Assembly: GCA_021018815.1 (NCBI GenBank)
Contig: JAITYX010000004.1
Location: forward strand, 10,910,501 to 10,974,500
Direction of reading: 5' to 3'
Source: Talinum fruticosum
Taxonomy: Eukaryota > Streptophyta > Magnoliopsida > Caryophyllales > Talinaceae
DNA length: 64,000 nucleotides
Part shown: positions 24,369-38,415 of the stretch, in pieces
Layout: each line of letters opens with the position of its first letter
How positions within the stretch are numbered: the first letter of the stretch is position 1
Program-made: the position numbers and the translations under genes
The notes under the pieces: generated by a model
The model's database searches: none
Told to the model about the DNA's origin: nothing
The model's input: the letters and a program-made list of their open reading frames with translations, nothing else

Positions 24369-27300
24369 CTAAAGCAGCCACCACAGAAAATGCCACTCCA
24401 AAAAGTCGAACCATGCTTCCCGCCATCGGGGATTGATGCCTATCACCACGATTGTTGCCATGAATGCAACGAAAGATGTCATTCCAAAGCTCCATAAGAA
24501 GTCTTCCATGTCGAGTCCTCCAGCATCTCCATCTTCTTTGGAGGTAGTACTCGTAGAGGGAGGCGGTAAACTAGTTAGGACGCCATTGCACGATTTGTTC
24601 AGGATTGACACACAAAGTCCAGGGTTCCCAAGATAGCTTCTTTCATCGAAGTTCCCAAATTGCCCTGTCTCAGGTGTTCTCCCTGTCAAGTTGTTGAATG
24701 ACACGTTGAAGACTGCCAAGAAGGTAAGTTCAGCTAGTTGAGTCGGAATCCTACCGCTCAGGTAGTTGAAAGATAGGTCTAAGCTCTCTACTGCTTTTAG
24801 ATTGGACAAGCTACTAGGAATGGACCCAACTAAGCTATTGTGCGACAAGTTCAATGAGTAAACATGTTGCAAGTCTCCCAGTTCCGGTCGAATAACTCCG
24901 CTGAGTTGGTTGCTGGACAAATCCAGTACTGACATAAGTTTGAGGATACCACCAATATAAGACAGGTACTGGTTCTTTACCAGCAATTCCAAAACTGCAG
25001 CTTTAGCTAAAACACTTCCATCAATATTGATACTTGCAATGTAGTTTGCAGAAATGTTTCCGGTACCAAAAGACATATTACCAAAGCATGTCGGTAGCCT
25101 TCCAGATAGTTGGTTGTGTGAGAGATCTAATATGGCCATATTTTGTAAGTGACACAACTCATTTGGAATATGACCATGGAAATTATTTCCACCAAGTTTC
25201 AGTACTTGCAGACTCAATAACTTGCTAATCCACGATGGAATGCTACCTGCAAGTTGATTATAGCTCAGATCAACTGCTATTAGCTGTGACCCACTGGATA
25301 ATGCGCTTGGTATGTTACCTGTGAAGCTGTTACGTTGTAGAAACATATAACTGATCGATGAATAAAAATTCGAGCAAGAAGGTATGGATCCAGTGAAGTT
25401 GTTTTGGGAGAGGTCCAGATATCTTAGATGCTGAAGTTCACATATTTTGGTGGGAATTTGGCCTTGCATAATGTTGTTCGAAACAGATAGCGTGTCCAAC
25501 TGGGATAAATCAGCAATCCAACTAGGAAGCAAGCCTGTGACCTTATTGTTGGATATATCCAAGGAACATAGATCTGGACTATTTTGGAGAGCATCCTTGA
25601 TGATTCCACTAAAATGATTGTTATTTAGCTTCAACTCTCCCAGAAGTGGCTGGTTCATATCTTCAGGTATTACTTCCCTTGTAAGTTATTGTCATTCAAT
25701 GCCAACAGCCCCAACAATGTCGAGTTACTGAGAAACCCTTTTGGCAATTCTCCTGACAAGTTATTGAAAGACAAATCCAGGACACGAAGTTGGCTCATGT
25801 GGGCTAAAGAATCTGGAATAGATCCTTTTAAATGAGACCTTGACACATTTAGAGATGAAAGCTGGGGAAATAAGAAGCCAACGTCTCCAGGCAGCTCATC
25901 ATGAAAATTGTTACCTGATATTATCAAGGTATCCATGGAATGTCGAAAATCCAAGGGTAATGTAAGCAGAGTGCTATTACCTAATAACCAGGAGGCGAAA
26001 GAACCTGCCAAGTTATTGTCTGAGAGATCAATGTAACTTAGATTGTGTTGTTGCGACAGAAACTTAGCAACAGTCCTTTCTGACCTGTTCAAACTGCATC
26101 CTTGTAAGCCTAGATGCTCCAATTGAAAAGAAGGATACCACAATGAGTCTTCAATTTCAACTTGTAAGTGGCTTCTTGAAAGATCAAAAAATTTAAGATT
26201 TGAGAGGCTGCCAAACGAGCTCAAGGAAAATTTGGCTTCAAAACTGTTATCTGAGATGTCCAAGTGCTCCAAGACAGTAAGATTTGAGAAGATGTTTGGC
26301 AACAAGGGTCCTTTGAGAATGTTATTTGACAGGTCTAAGTGCCTAATGGATACAAGATTGAAGGGTATATCTCGGAACCATCCATTCATCTGATTATATG
26401 AGAGATCAAGAACTTGTAGGGATGACAAGTTCTGAAGACATGAAGGCAAAACACCACTTAAATGATTTCGTGGTAGATGTAGCTCCAAAATATTGTTCAA
26501 TTGACAAAGACCTGTAAGGAAGCAAAATATTGTTTTGGCTGTGAGTTGTTGATTAGGCAATTAAAATATCAGTCTTGATTATGCAAATTAAAAAACTTTC
26601 ATATGTTACTTGCAGCTCTCCCACCTCTTTCTATCTGTCCCCACCCCCTCCCCCAAAAAAAAAAAAAAACAGGCTTAGTACAGGGGATGAGATAGGGGAT
26701 GTGTAAAAGTAGTGCTAATGACTAAGGCAATTTTGGAAAGAAAAAAAGAAAATGTGAAATGGCGCTAAACCAATACCTCTTATGGTCTAAAATCTCTTAA
26801 CAATTCCTAGACAAAATTGTCATCTGTCAATTAGGAGACAATAAACAACCCTAAAAAACCCACATATTCAAATTATATGCATCAGACTATATTCCATTTT
26901 TCATAGTTCTTCTGAAGTTGAGTCCCTTACTTTGAAAGATGGGAGTACCAAAATCATTGCCGCTCAAATCCAGTACTTGCAGCTCTCTCAGATTCCCGAT
27001 TCCTGCCAAACCAAAGCCAGGGGGAGAGGAATCATAACTTACTGATATAATCTGGTTAAATAAGGTTTTTAAAATTCATAGACATGAAACCAGAAAGCTT
27101 ACCTTGTAAGGTGGACTCGTTCAAACCCCAATTCGTTAGAGTCAAATTCTTAAGTGAGGTAAGACCACTCAAGAAAATGTGACCAGGTTCATTAATGTCA
27201 TTATTTAACTCTAAAGATTGTAGATTCTTCAAAGTTGATAATCTTGTGGAACCTGATGAGGAAAGCAAAAGGTTGATATCAGGTTTTGATTCACTACAAG

Positions 27301-27889
27301 GTAAGGATGGAATCATCATAATTTTCATACCATCTCAAATTACTCGATGTAGATACGTATTGCCAAAACTTGTCGGATTTAAGCAGTAATGAACAAACAT
27401 AATATTCCAAATGACATAGGAAAGACAGTAGAAAGCAGATCATAGACGAATTGTGTATGCATGATATGAACTATGACATGCATACATATAATACATACCA
27501 TCTTTTTCAGCCAAACCACCTATGGTGTTGTCTGATAGATCAAGGCTTATGAGTTCCACAAAAGGCTGTAACACTGTTACATTAAATATCCAAGGTTTTT
27601 CACCTCCCACAATAACCACATGCATATTTCTGAGATCTAACTTCATTACATGTTGAGTAGTCGGATTGCACCTAACCCTACTCCAAGTGCAACAATTAAA
27701 TTTGTCTTCCTCTCCATAGTTTAACCCTTGAAACCACGAAGTATACTGTGGAAGCCCATGAGATCTCATATAGGAACTGAGATCAAGTAAAGCAAGTCTC
27801 TCTTCTTCTATGCAACTTTCTACAGTACAAGCTCGAATAAGAGCTGCTAATAGCATCGATACCACATATTTTCTCCAGCCCCAACTCAT
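24369..27889 (-). CDS. LRR receptor-like protein gene C, one frameshift
   Basis: Same family as B. Exons: 27889-27499, 27252-27103, 27002-26931, 26511-24369; introns GT-AG, phase 1. It has one 72-bp LRR exon where B has three of this type. Exon 1 starts MSWGWRKYVVSMLLAALIRA (signal peptide), then VESCIEEERLAL and cap NCCTWSRVRC. The large exon has one more LRR near its start than B, then island, LRRs, cap NPGLCVSILNKSC, acidic KEDGDAGGLDMED, helix (FLWSFGMTSFVAFMATIVVI) and WWLL. A missing base in a run of C at 25676-25678 (plus strand) shifts the frame between NDNNLQG and the next LRR. Adding one base gives 919 codons including the stop, so the gene is otherwise complete. Either a young pseudogene or a homopolymer error. 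Confidence 0.85.
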
Positions 27890-29868
27890 AGATAACCACT
27901 ATTTTGTGCGTTAAACTCTCACAGTTTCTGAACCCTTCTCCAATGAGCGAGGTTTACAAATTTTGGCATATATTATTACATTTTTAAAAAGAAAAAATTG
28001 TACATGGTCAAGTCAGCTCAATTATATGGGTGATGAAAAGTATGTACTTTTAAAAGTCTAGTTTGGATTCATGCAATTGATTTCTCCATCATTTTCCATG
28101 TAGGTTCAATAATGAAAGTTACATTTGGTTCCATTGTGATTTGGTATATTAATTTATGGGACTCATAATTTTAGATAAATAATTATGGAATATATGAGGT
28201 TTGGTTGAATATTACTAACTTTGATTTACATGCAAATGCGTGCGGATTATATAGAAATAATTTTATTAAATGACATACAAACGTAATTAGATCCATTAAG
28301 AAAATAGTTAGGAAAAAAAGTACCAAAAAATTTAAAACAAAAATTTAAGAATTTGGTTATTATTTAATAAAATTATTTTTACGTAATCCCCACACACTTA
28401 CATGTAAATCAAAATTAATTAACGTTAAAAGTAACATGATCACACTTATTATACTAAGCATACATATAATACAGTATTTATAGTAGAAATCTTATTAGTA
28501 TCCTAACTCTTTAGAACCCCACCCCTTTTTCTCTCTGCCTCTCATACTTCTTTCACTTGCATACTAATTATTTACTTTTTCGAAAACAGAAACTTTACTC
28601 TTTGACAAAAAAATCCACTTCCCAAAAAAATAAATAAAAATAGAAATAAAATTTTAAACAACTAAGATCATATCAGAGAGAGCTTTTTAAGTCCCCTTCT
28701 GGTTTTACCTACGGCCAATTCTTTTATTTCAGATATCCTTCATATGTTTTGACATATTTGTGGTGCATTCAATATTTTGGATATGGACTTTATAATTGGA
28801 AGAAAAAGGGATTGGATATAATATGGATCCGTATAATGATCATATGAAGAACATGGCTTTCCTACTATGTATGATTTGATCATCTTAATCTCCTTTGTCC
28901 AATAGACGCATGCCACCCAAACACAATAGTATAAATATTCACCATCTATGATAATTTGTATAAAAGACCACATTTCTTGAAAATAATCCTATGCTCAAGA
29001 TATTTCTATAATTTTTTTGGTACAGGATATATTTCTATGATTCATGGTATATACTTTATTTATCAGAAAAAGTTTTAAAATAAATTAAAAAATACGAATA
29101 TGTATATAAAAAATAGAAATCGATCAATATAAATTATGTTAAAATCGAAGCAAACAAAACATATAAGCAAGTTAATATAAAAAATGTATAGGTGCGTATT
29201 ATGTATATTTTAAGATATGAAAAATGAAGCTTAAAACTGAGCTTACATATAATACAACATTTATAATAGAAATTTTAGTATACTAACTCTTTAAAATCCT
29301 ACTTTTTTTCTCTCGGCTTTTAATACTTAATTCACAGACATAGTACATCCAACAAATTAAATTGCAATAGTTTGAAAAAAGTCTAATTACATAAATTAAT
29401 TTTAAAAAAGTCTACTTGTATACTAATTATTTGTTTTTCCTTAAAACAGAAAAATTCAATCTTTACTTCAATAACTAGATCGGCAAGTTTTTTATATGAG
29501 ATTATCTTATAAAAAAATTTAATTTAATAAAATTTTTGTCGTAAAGTCTAACTTAAGATATGTGAAGGATACAACGATAATAGTAGTAATAACTTTTCAT
29601 ATAAATATCACTTTCATATAACTTATAAATATATGAATATAAATAAGGCCATACAAAATGATCATATGAGAGTTTAGATATAAAAATTTAAAATAAATTT
29701 TAACATCCATAATAAGTTATAGGGAACTTATATAAGCCAAAGATAAACAAAGTAATAAAATTATTTCTGATTAAAAAAATTTTTTAAGGCCTGCAATTAC
29801 GCAGATGTATATCAGCAGTGAAGACTTAATTACTATTAGTAAGATGATAAGAGAGAGAGAGAGATGAG
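27890..29868. other. Intergenic region upstream of C
   Basis: AT-rich. No gene recognised. It holds a diverged direct repeat: about 28455-28610 resembles 29228-29470 (shared CATATAATACA and ACTAATTATTT blocks with a CT-rich middle). The small minus-strand frame at 28740-28973 has no support. Confidence 0.5.
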
Positions 29869-31122
29869 TTGAATTAAGGGAGATTTACAGATAAGTCATA
29901 GTTTCAATTTATAATTATGTTTTTAGTCATTATTTTTACACTTCAGTTATTAAAAAGACTATTATATCCCTTCAGCCCCCTCTCTCTATCTCTGTCACTG
30001 TGAGCTTCTCTCTATCTCTCTCCTCACCCACTCTCTCTCTCTCTCTCCTCACCCCTTCTCTTTGTCTCTCTCTCCTCCCCTACTCTACTCTCTCTTACAC
30101 TTCTTTTTATTTTTCTAATAAAAATAAAAAATTAATTATTATTATTATAGATAGAAAATTAATTATTTGTATTATAGTTACTTTTTTTAATTTTTTAACC
30201 AAAAATTATTTTATATTTTAAATTTTATTTTTCTTATTAAACTTTTTTTAGTATTATTACGCAATTCTCTTATTATAATTAAATTAACTTATTTTTATAC
30301 AAAAAATAATATATTTATTTTTTATCTAATTTTAAATAAATTTTAAATTTTAATTTTATTGTTATAAATTTAAAATTTAAAATTATTTCAATTAAAATTA
30401 TTTTAGTTTAATATTTTAAGTTGAGTAATTAAGATCTAAGGATTTAATTATAATTTTTTTTCAATCAAAATTATTTTAGTTTAATATTTTAATTTGAGTA
30501 ATTAAGATTTAAAATTTAAATAATATTTTCATATTTTTTAGTTAAAATAATTTTAATTGAAATAAGAAAAAATTAAACTAAAAATTTTAGTTTTTATAAT
30601 AATGAACTTAAAATTTAAATTTTATTTAAAATTATATTAAAAAATAAATGTATTATTTTTTGTAAGAAAAATAAGTTCACTTATTTATAATAAGAGAAAC
30701 ACATAATAATATTTTTTAAAAATTATAATGAAAATAAAATATAAAATATAAAATAATTTTTTATTAAAAAATTAAAAAATATTGATTGTAACATAAATAA
30801 TTAATTTTCTATCTATAATGATAATAATTAATTTTATTAAAAAAATAAAACAAAAGTGTGAGAGAGAGGAAGGGAGGGAGAGAGAACAGATAGAGGGGGT
30901 GAGGAGAGAGAAAGGAAGAGGGAGGAGAGAGAGAGAGAGAAGCTGACAGAGAGAGAGAGGGAGAAGGGGGCTGACAGAGATAGCGAGAGGAGGGCTGACG
31001 AGTGTGAATAAGAGATAAAAGGAGGGGTGTCATTGTCTTTTTAATGACAGGTATAAAAATAATCACTAAAAATGTAATTGTAAATTGAAACATGACTTAT
31101 TTGTAAATCTCCCTTGAATTAA
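29869..31122. mobile_element. 1.24 kb foldback (MULE-like) element with 9-bp target duplication
   Basis: Element 29878-31113 flanked by TTGAATTAA on both sides (29869-29877 and 31114-31122). The ends GGGAGATTTACAGATAAGTC and its inverted copy begin inverted repeats that extend, imperfectly, to the middle (about 30.5 kb). The arms hold CT-rich and complementary GA-rich blocks and AT-rich interiors. No transposase is seen. The 9-bp duplication fits Mutator-like or foldback elements. The open frames in the CT/GA blocks are low-complexity. Confidence 0.85.
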
Positions 31123-33455
31123 TGTGCCACTGCCGAGAGAGAAAGTTGTGTGAGGGGAAAACCCAGATTCGTGAGTAGCGATTTGAGTCGGATGCATCAA
31201 GCGAGAGGCCGAGCGGAGGAGACAGAAGAGGAGAGTGGAGAGGGAGTGAAGGGAAGAAGATGAAAAGTGGAAGGGTAGGAGGAGGGGTGGGTTCGATTCC
31301 AACGGAATTGATGAAGATGGTGCGGATCTTCGGCGGCATCGTTTGGGTCGGACATTCAGGTTGTCCTCCTTTCCCCTTTTCTCGGCGTCCTACATGGGTG
31401 CTTCTCGCCATGCTACCCCTCTCTCGATCTTTGCTTCCATCTTGCCGGCCGACCTACTCGCTCGGTCGTGTATCTCGGTATCTCCCTCCGCCACCCTCTT
31501 CGAGACTCCTTCTTGTGCGTGTTCTATGGCTGGATCGTGCCTGCCTCTCTCTACATTGTTTTTGGGTATGTTAAATTGGATGTGAACAATGCTCCTCTGC
31601 CTCTATCTCAATCGTTTTTGGTATGTTGAATTACATATATGTTTTATGTTTTACAATCCCGAATCTCTCAATCGTTTTATCTTTTATGTTTGTCAGCAGC
31701 CCATAACATCTACAATCCATAACTGTTGCTGCCTCTGCCTTGCTGGGAATTTCATTCTCACTCCCCCATCTTGTCTCCTTCTACTCGAATTCTAGATTTT
31801 ACTTTTGTAAATTGTGAGTTTGGATGGATATGTGGTGATTTGTGAAGTTGATATGTAAATGGAGGACAAAAGAACATGTAAAATTATGCTTGATGCTTGA
31901 ATTCATACAGCTTATTTACAGGTTATAAACCAAAAAACAAAACCAAATTGAAACAAATGAAAATAAAAAGAAATTGGTGGACAAATCGAAACAAATGTAC
32001 CGGGTGGCTTGATTATTTGCGGAAGATTGATAACAAAATCTGAAGTTTCACAGCCGTTTGCGGAACATTCAATCTAGTTTGTGAAGTTGGGAGAAATGGA
32101 GTTAAATGAATATGAGGAGAGTTGAGAGAGGAGCGAAACCGACGTGAGGGTGGGTGGGAGTGGGGGAGTAAGCCGACATGAGAGAGGGGCAGGAGAAGAG
32201 GGAAGAGATAATTATAACCCTCAAAGTTAAGCTAAAAGGGGGAAAAATAGTAAAGCAAAATTTATGTAGCATAAAGTCCCTCTACCCTTTATATGTAATA
32301 ATATAATATAATATAATATAATATAGATATAGATATAGATAGGGACCAATTCCGGCGACTAATTTTATTTTTCGATAAAAAACTGACGTGACAGTTTTAA
32401 ATTCAGCTGCAACATTAGCTTTTTACCAGAAATTAACAGGAAAATAAAGTTTGTCCCCCAAGTTGGTCCTCCATAATATTTAACCAAACCTTATATGTTC
32501 CATAATTATTTATCTAAAATTGTAGATTTCATAAATTAATATAGCAAACTACAATGAATTCAAATGTAATTTTTCTTCAATAATCAATACCTATCTAAAA
32601 GTATCCACAATTTAAGATAATTTCCGTTGGCAAATTGGTTTTCCCCTTCCCTCTACCAATTGGATTCCTAGTTTTTTGTTCAGTTTTCTTATAAGGAAAT
32701 TTCCTTGATTTTGCTTTGGGTTTTGGGAAGTTCAAGCACCGTGACTTTTTTGTTGTTGTTGCTGCTGCTAAGCACCGTGTGGGGTACGTTCTCGTGTAGG
32801 GGAGAATTGATGGCATATCAGTAGTCAAAGCTAATCAAGCTAAAGTAATTTAAACGAAAAAAACAGTTGACAAAACTGATGGATAAACTGATGGGTACAT
32901 TCTCATGTAGGACTTTGTGTTTATCAACTTGTGATTTGTGAAAGTTTTCCAAATATGACCTCTGAGTTGTGATTATTCCAGTTGTTCTGTATCAGTGTGT
33001 GCTTTAAATATATGATGCATTTGAGCAGATTCATATGCTAATCAGTAACATCTCAGAGGACACTGATTTTTGGGTGATCGAGATACTCTTTCACGAGAGC
33101 AATTTCCTTTTCTTAAGCCTCCCCAATCACATATTTTATGTCTAACAACAATTTTTTTTTTTTTAAAGTGTTATAATACCCAAGACAAGCTCCTCAGAAG
33201 ATATGATGATTCTTGTTACGGGTATTAATTCTAGGACACAAGAAAATATATATAGTTGCACTATGCTCAGTTAAAAACCATCAAAATACTAAATCATATA
33301 CATTCACCTTCATCCCTGATTGCTCCCAGCATTTTAGAATTAATCATATCTTAATTTCACATGTAAAGAGTCAAATAAATACTTCTTGTTGATATGAGGT
33401 GAGCACAACATACAAGCTTAACAGCATACTGATATGACATCAAGGAAAAACATGA
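31123..33455. other. Intergenic region between foldback element and gene D
   Basis: 31.1-32.2 kb is less AT-rich, with short overlapping frames (31260-31574 and 31343-31585, plus strand) that have no recognisable domain and no clear splice continuation. 32296-32340 is an (ATAAT)n/(GATATA)n microsatellite. 33330-33455 is the 3' flank of D and closely matches the 3' flank of F (46590-46726), showing that the duplication unit includes 3' UTR. Confidence 0.55.
32296..32340. repeat. AT-rich compound microsatellite
   Basis: ATAAT pentamers followed by GATATA hexamers. Confidence 0.85.
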
Positions 33456-36400
33456 TTAAGTACAAAATAGTTCTAAATTAATAAACCACCAAAGAAAATG
33501 CCACTCCACAAAACCAAACCATGCCTCCCGCCATTGTGGATTGATGCCTAATACCACAAGTGTTGCCATAAATGCAACGAAAGAGGTCATGCCGAAGCTC
33601 CATAAGAAGTCTTCCATGTCAAGTTGTCCTACATCTCCGTCTTCTTTGTTGATACTGGTGGTAGGGGAAGGTAGTGCTTTGGCAGGGACTGGATCGCAAG
33701 ATTTATTAAGGTGTGGGCCACAAAGTCCGGGGTTTCCAAGGTAGTTCATATCATCAAAATTTGCAAACTGTCTTGCATTTGGAGTTCTCCCTGTCAAGTT
33801 GTTGTATGACACATTGAAGATTGCCAAGAAGTTAAGCTCGACCAATTGTTCAGGGATCATGCCACTGAGATTATTGTAGGAAAGGTCTAAGCTCTCTACT
33901 TCACTTAGATTAGAGAAGCTGCTGGGAATTGGCCCCACTAACCTATTATGCGACAGGTTTAGTGAGTGCACATATCGTAAGTCTCCTAATTCTGGCGGAA
34001 TGACACCACTAAGCTTGTTGCTGGACAAATCCAATCCTGACATAATTGCAAGACCGTTACCTTCATAAGACATAAAGTGATTCTTTACCAGTAAATCCAT
34101 TTCTATTGTTATAAATACGTATAGAAGACCACCTCCAGCATGCCCTATTATTACTGGTAGATGACTGTTGGCTTGTGCCATTATTGGATATATACCAAAA
34201 ACATACTAGCAAAGCACTTCAGTATTCCTCCTGTTAGGTCATTGTTCGAGAGATCTAACACGTCAATAGCTTGTAACTTGCACAATTCATTGGGAATTTT
34301 ACCATGAAAATGATTTCCCCTAGTAGAAGTACTTGCAGGTACGAAATCTTGTAAACCCACTGTGGAATACTACCTGAAAGTCGATTATTACTTAGATCAA
34401 GTATCTCTAGGGTAGAGCAGCTTGATAATGCACTTGGTAGCGCTCCTGTGAAATTGTTATCATGTAGAAGCATAGTTTCCAACTGAGAAAAATTAGAGCA
34501 AGAAGGTATAGATCCAGTGAAGTTGTTCTGTGAGAGGTGCAAATGTATCAACAACTGGAGTTTGCATATTTCAGCAGGAATTTGGCCTTGCATAATGTTT
34601 TTTGATAGGGATAATGACATCAAGTTGGAGAAATTTCCAATCCAGCGAGGAAGTGAACCTGTTACCTTGTTGTAGGATATGTCTAAGTAACACAATGACT
34701 GACTTTTTTGGAGTGCATCCTTGATTGTCCCATCAAATCGATTGTTGCTTAGCTTCAATGCCAGTAATGTTGGTAGGTTCATATGCTCTGGTATTATTTC
34801 CCCTTGTAGGTTGTTGTCATTTAGCAGCAATACGATCAAGGATGTACAATCACTAAGCAATCTTGTCGGTAGCTCTCCTGAAAAGTTATTGAGAGATAAA
34901 TCTAGTACTTCAAGTTGTCTCATGTGGGCTAAGGAGGTTGGAATAGATCCTTCAAAATGGCACCCGGACACATTTAAATGTCTAAGTTGGGGAAATAAGA
35001 AGCCAATATTTTCAGGCAATTTGCCATGAAAATTGTTCCCCGATATTACCAACGTATCCAAGGAATGCCTAGAATATGAAGGTACTGTTGCTGAGTCATC
35101 CGCTAAGCCTAAACCTCTAAGCATAGAGCCATTATATAATAACCAAGAGGGGAAAGGACCAATGAAGTCATTGTCCGAGAGGTTAATGTAACTTAGATTA
35201 TATAGCCGTGACAAGAACCGGTCAATATTCCCATTCCGGTTGTTCAGACTGCAACGCTGTAAGCCTAAGTGCTGCAACTGAAATGAAGGCTGCCATGATA
35301 AATCTTCAGTTTCAACTTGTAACTGGTTTCTTGAAAGGTCTAGAAACTGAAGTTTCGAGAGGTTGGCAAAGGAGCTTAAGGCCAGTTTGCCTTCAAAATG
35401 GTTATCTGAGATGTCCAAGTGCTCCAAGGAAGTAAGATTTTGGAAAATACTTGATAATGACTGCTGTGAGATTATTATTTATCTGATTAAGTGAGATATC
35501 AAGGACTCGTAGGGATGACAAGTTCTGAATACATGGAGGCAGAAAACCATTGAATTGATTTTCCGATAGATGCAACTGTACAAGATTCTTCAGGGTACAA
35601 AAACCTGTAAGGAATTAAGTGAAATCATCAAAAATAAACATTATTATGTGATTTATTCTATGTGTACGTGGGAAGAATTGTAGGTCAAATCTAATGCCTG
35701 TAACTCTTCTCAGGTTTATTATGTCTATGGCCAAGAGATATTAAATTATTTTTTAAAAAAAAGCTCAAATTTGGCCCTGTTGTAAAACTTCACAATCTCA
35801 AAATTTGCTTACCTTGTATGGAGCCACCTAAGAAAACATTATAGCTCAAATCTAACACTTGTAGCTGTCTGAGATTTGCTAATTCTGCAATGGGAGGAAA
35901 TTATCAATGAAAAACATCAGTTTCATCATTATTTTAGCTATCTATAGTTGTACTTGTCGAACAGGTAAATAGGTGGTGAGGTTTGGTCAGATTCACATTC
36001 ATGTACTTCTCAAAGTTATATGTCCACAAAAGAACTGAGCTGAATTTAACATGTTCAATAAAAATGGTTCGAAAGTCCTTCACCGTGTAATTGACTGGCT
36101 TAATGTTTATGACCCAGCACATCCTAGATATCTGAACTTAGCACATGTTAATTTGTAAAAAGAAAAATTTAATCTATTTACTTAAACTGATCGTGAACTC
36201 GTGATAGCTTATCATTTTTAAAAGAAAAGCGTCCGATAAAATTTTACCCACTAACTTATGAGTATAGTTTGCTTACCTTGAAGTGGGAAGGTGGATTGAT
36301 CCAAATTGCAGACGCTGAGAGACAGTTTCTTAAGTGATATAAGATCACCAAAGAAAAACTGCCATCTAAGTTGTTGAAATCCAGTATTAAAGATTGTAGA

Positions 36401-36888
36401 TTCTTCAAACTTGGGATCCTTCTGGAACCTGCAAATGAGATTTATATCAATAAGAGTTTAGAACTACTCATATTTATAATCTGCTATCATCACATACCAT
36501 CTTTCTCGACCAAACCAGTAATGCCGTTACTTGATAAATCGAGGCTTATGAGTTTCCTTAAAGGCTTGAACACTGTCACGTTAAAGAGCCCTGGGTTCTG
36601 CATACGGTCCATTATTGAGTCCAGGTTAAGCTTGGTTACGTGCTGAGTGGTAGGATTGCACTGAACCCTGACCCAAGTGCAACAATTATACCTGTCTTTC
36701 TCTCCCTCGTCTAATCCCTTGTAGTATTGACGATATTCTTGATCAACCTGTGATTTCATGTAGGAACTGATTTCAAGCAAAGCAAGCCTCTCTTCTTCTA
36801 TGCAACTTTCTACATAACTGCACTGATTAATCAGAGCTGTACCTAACACTATCCATGACAATATATATTGTCTCCAAGCCCAACTCAT
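33456..36888 (-). pseudogene. LRR receptor-like protein gene D, several frameshifts
   Basis: Same family. Exons: 36888-36498 (start MSWAWRQYILSW, signal peptide, cap NCCTWVRVQC), 36428-36277, 35884-35813, a decayed small exon at about 35718-35660 (one extra base, no donor site), and 35604-33456. Frameshifts: about 36354 in exon 2 (short A run), about 35461, 34317-34320 (GGGG where paralogs have GG-N-GG) and 34196-34201 in the large exon. Between them LRR motifs are well kept, without independent stop codons. It ends with cap NPGLCGPHLNKSC, acidic stretch, helix (FLWSFGMTSFVAFMATLVVL) and WWFINLELFCT, a tail that differs from the WWLL of the others. It is closest to F in sequence and 3' flank. 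A pseudogene if the indels are real. Confidence 0.75.
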
Positions 36889-37931
36889 AACTTCCTTCGA
36901 TACACGACTTTTATACTTTTGATATACGAAAATGTTTCAGCTCTGAAATTTTTTTGTCAGCGAAGATTACATGTAACTTTGGTGTCATATACTACCCTCC
37001 CTCCCCCCGGGACCCAAAAACCACTCTGTTCCAAGTCAATAACGTAGGCTATGAAATGTATGGCTAGTATAAATGCAGTAGAGATTAGATAGTGACAGGA
37101 AACTTATTGTGTTCATACTTTTAAAAGTCGTCTTCGGATTGGTGTAAGTGGTTGCTACTCACATCAAGTATATGCCTACTTCTGAATGATATGAATGCCA
37201 TTGTTTCGTATTATAGAGACAAGGAAATTTTCTAACTTCTGAGTTGGAGATTTTTCAAAGTGAATCATATTTTTAAGGCACTGTATGTGGGATAGTGGCT
37301 GGCTTAAACAAATAATTTTATTTTCTTGAGGGAACTAATACGATAAGGACTCTTATGTAAATATTTTTGCAGTTATTTTACTATATGTATGAGCGTCTGG
37401 CTTTCATATTGGGTGGGTTTTTCCATCACATTAATTCTTCATAGGAACTTCATGAGTTTGAAAGATTACAGAGGAAGGATACTACTAGTAGTCGATTCGT
37501 TAATTCTAGTAGTCAATACGTGAAAGATCATTCATGATTGAGAACTACTAGTAGTCGATACGTTAACTCTAGTAGTTACCAGCATTGCAGTTCGGTAGCT
37601 TTATCAACTGCATTATTGGGGAAGAGTTCTACACCATCCCTCAAAGGCAGCATACACTATCTTCTTTTTTCCCCCTTTTTAGTTGTAATAGAGGTTATTC
37701 CGCTGCTTAATTTTATTCAGGAATGATATAGAAAGTAAGTACATCTGTAAAAGTTGAGAATAATTATGTACTGTAATAAATCAACCACCTCACAGCTACA
37801 ATAGAACTATCTCTTGAATCTGTAGAGTAAACAGCACTAGTTTAACTTCTAAAGCCAACAAAGTTTTATGCTTTATTATTTAAGCACAAAGTACAGCCTT
37901 AATGACATATTTGAAAAGAAGATATGTAAAC
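36889..37931. other. Upstream region of gene D
   Basis: No gene recognised. Parts resemble the upstream regions of E and F/G (a block around GGCTTAAACAAATAATTTTA and TTTTCTTGAGG near 37.3 kb, near 45.7 kb and near 51.45 kb), so the promoter region was duplicated with the genes. At 37480-37585 there are repeats of CTACTAGTAGTCGAT-type palindromes. Confidence 0.5.
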
Positions 37932-38272
37932 TAAAGAAGCCACCAAAGTAGATGCCACTCCACAAACTCAAATCAGGTTTTCCACCACTGTAGATTGATG
38001 GCTAGCACCACAATTTCCATAAATGCAACGAAAGATGTCATGCCACAGCTCCGTATGAAGTCTTCCACATCGAATCATTCCGCGTCTCCATCTTCTTTGA
38101 AGGTAGTATTGGTAGGGGAAGACGGTGCGCTAGCTTGGATGCCATGCAGGATTTATTTAGGAGTGGATTGACACACAAAGTCCCTAGTTTCACAGATAGC
38201 TTCTTTCATAGGAATTCCCAAACTGTCATGTCTCGGGTGTCCTTGTCAAGTTTTTGTATGACATGTTGAAGC
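37932..38272 (-). pseudogene. RLP C-terminal fragment
   Basis: Minus-strand remnant of the last about 110 codons of an RLP: the NVSYNNL-like region, the cap around NPGLC, the acidic KEDGDA part, the membrane helix and tail are recognisable by comparison with C and G but broken by indels. No exon 1 or LRR region remains; the 5' side is cut at the foldback element starting near 38.4 kb. Confidence 0.75.
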
Positions 38273-38415
38273 AAATATGGCACACTTAAAAGGATCCTAA
38301 TATAACCTTTGTAACAGCGAAAGATAGTTCCCCTCAAGAAATTGACAAGTGTTTGCATATTTGACATCATGTTCAATTGAAAACAAGTTCAATATCCAAT
38401 ATGTGATGCATTATT

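Noticed and set aside
30000..31093. Ser/Leu-rich frames in CT/GA tracts
   Set aside because: Low-complexity repeats in the arms of the foldback element.
31260..31585. Plus-strand frames with moderate GC
   Set aside because: No recognisable domain, two overlapping frames, no clear splice partners. Possibly a decayed gene, but not supportable.
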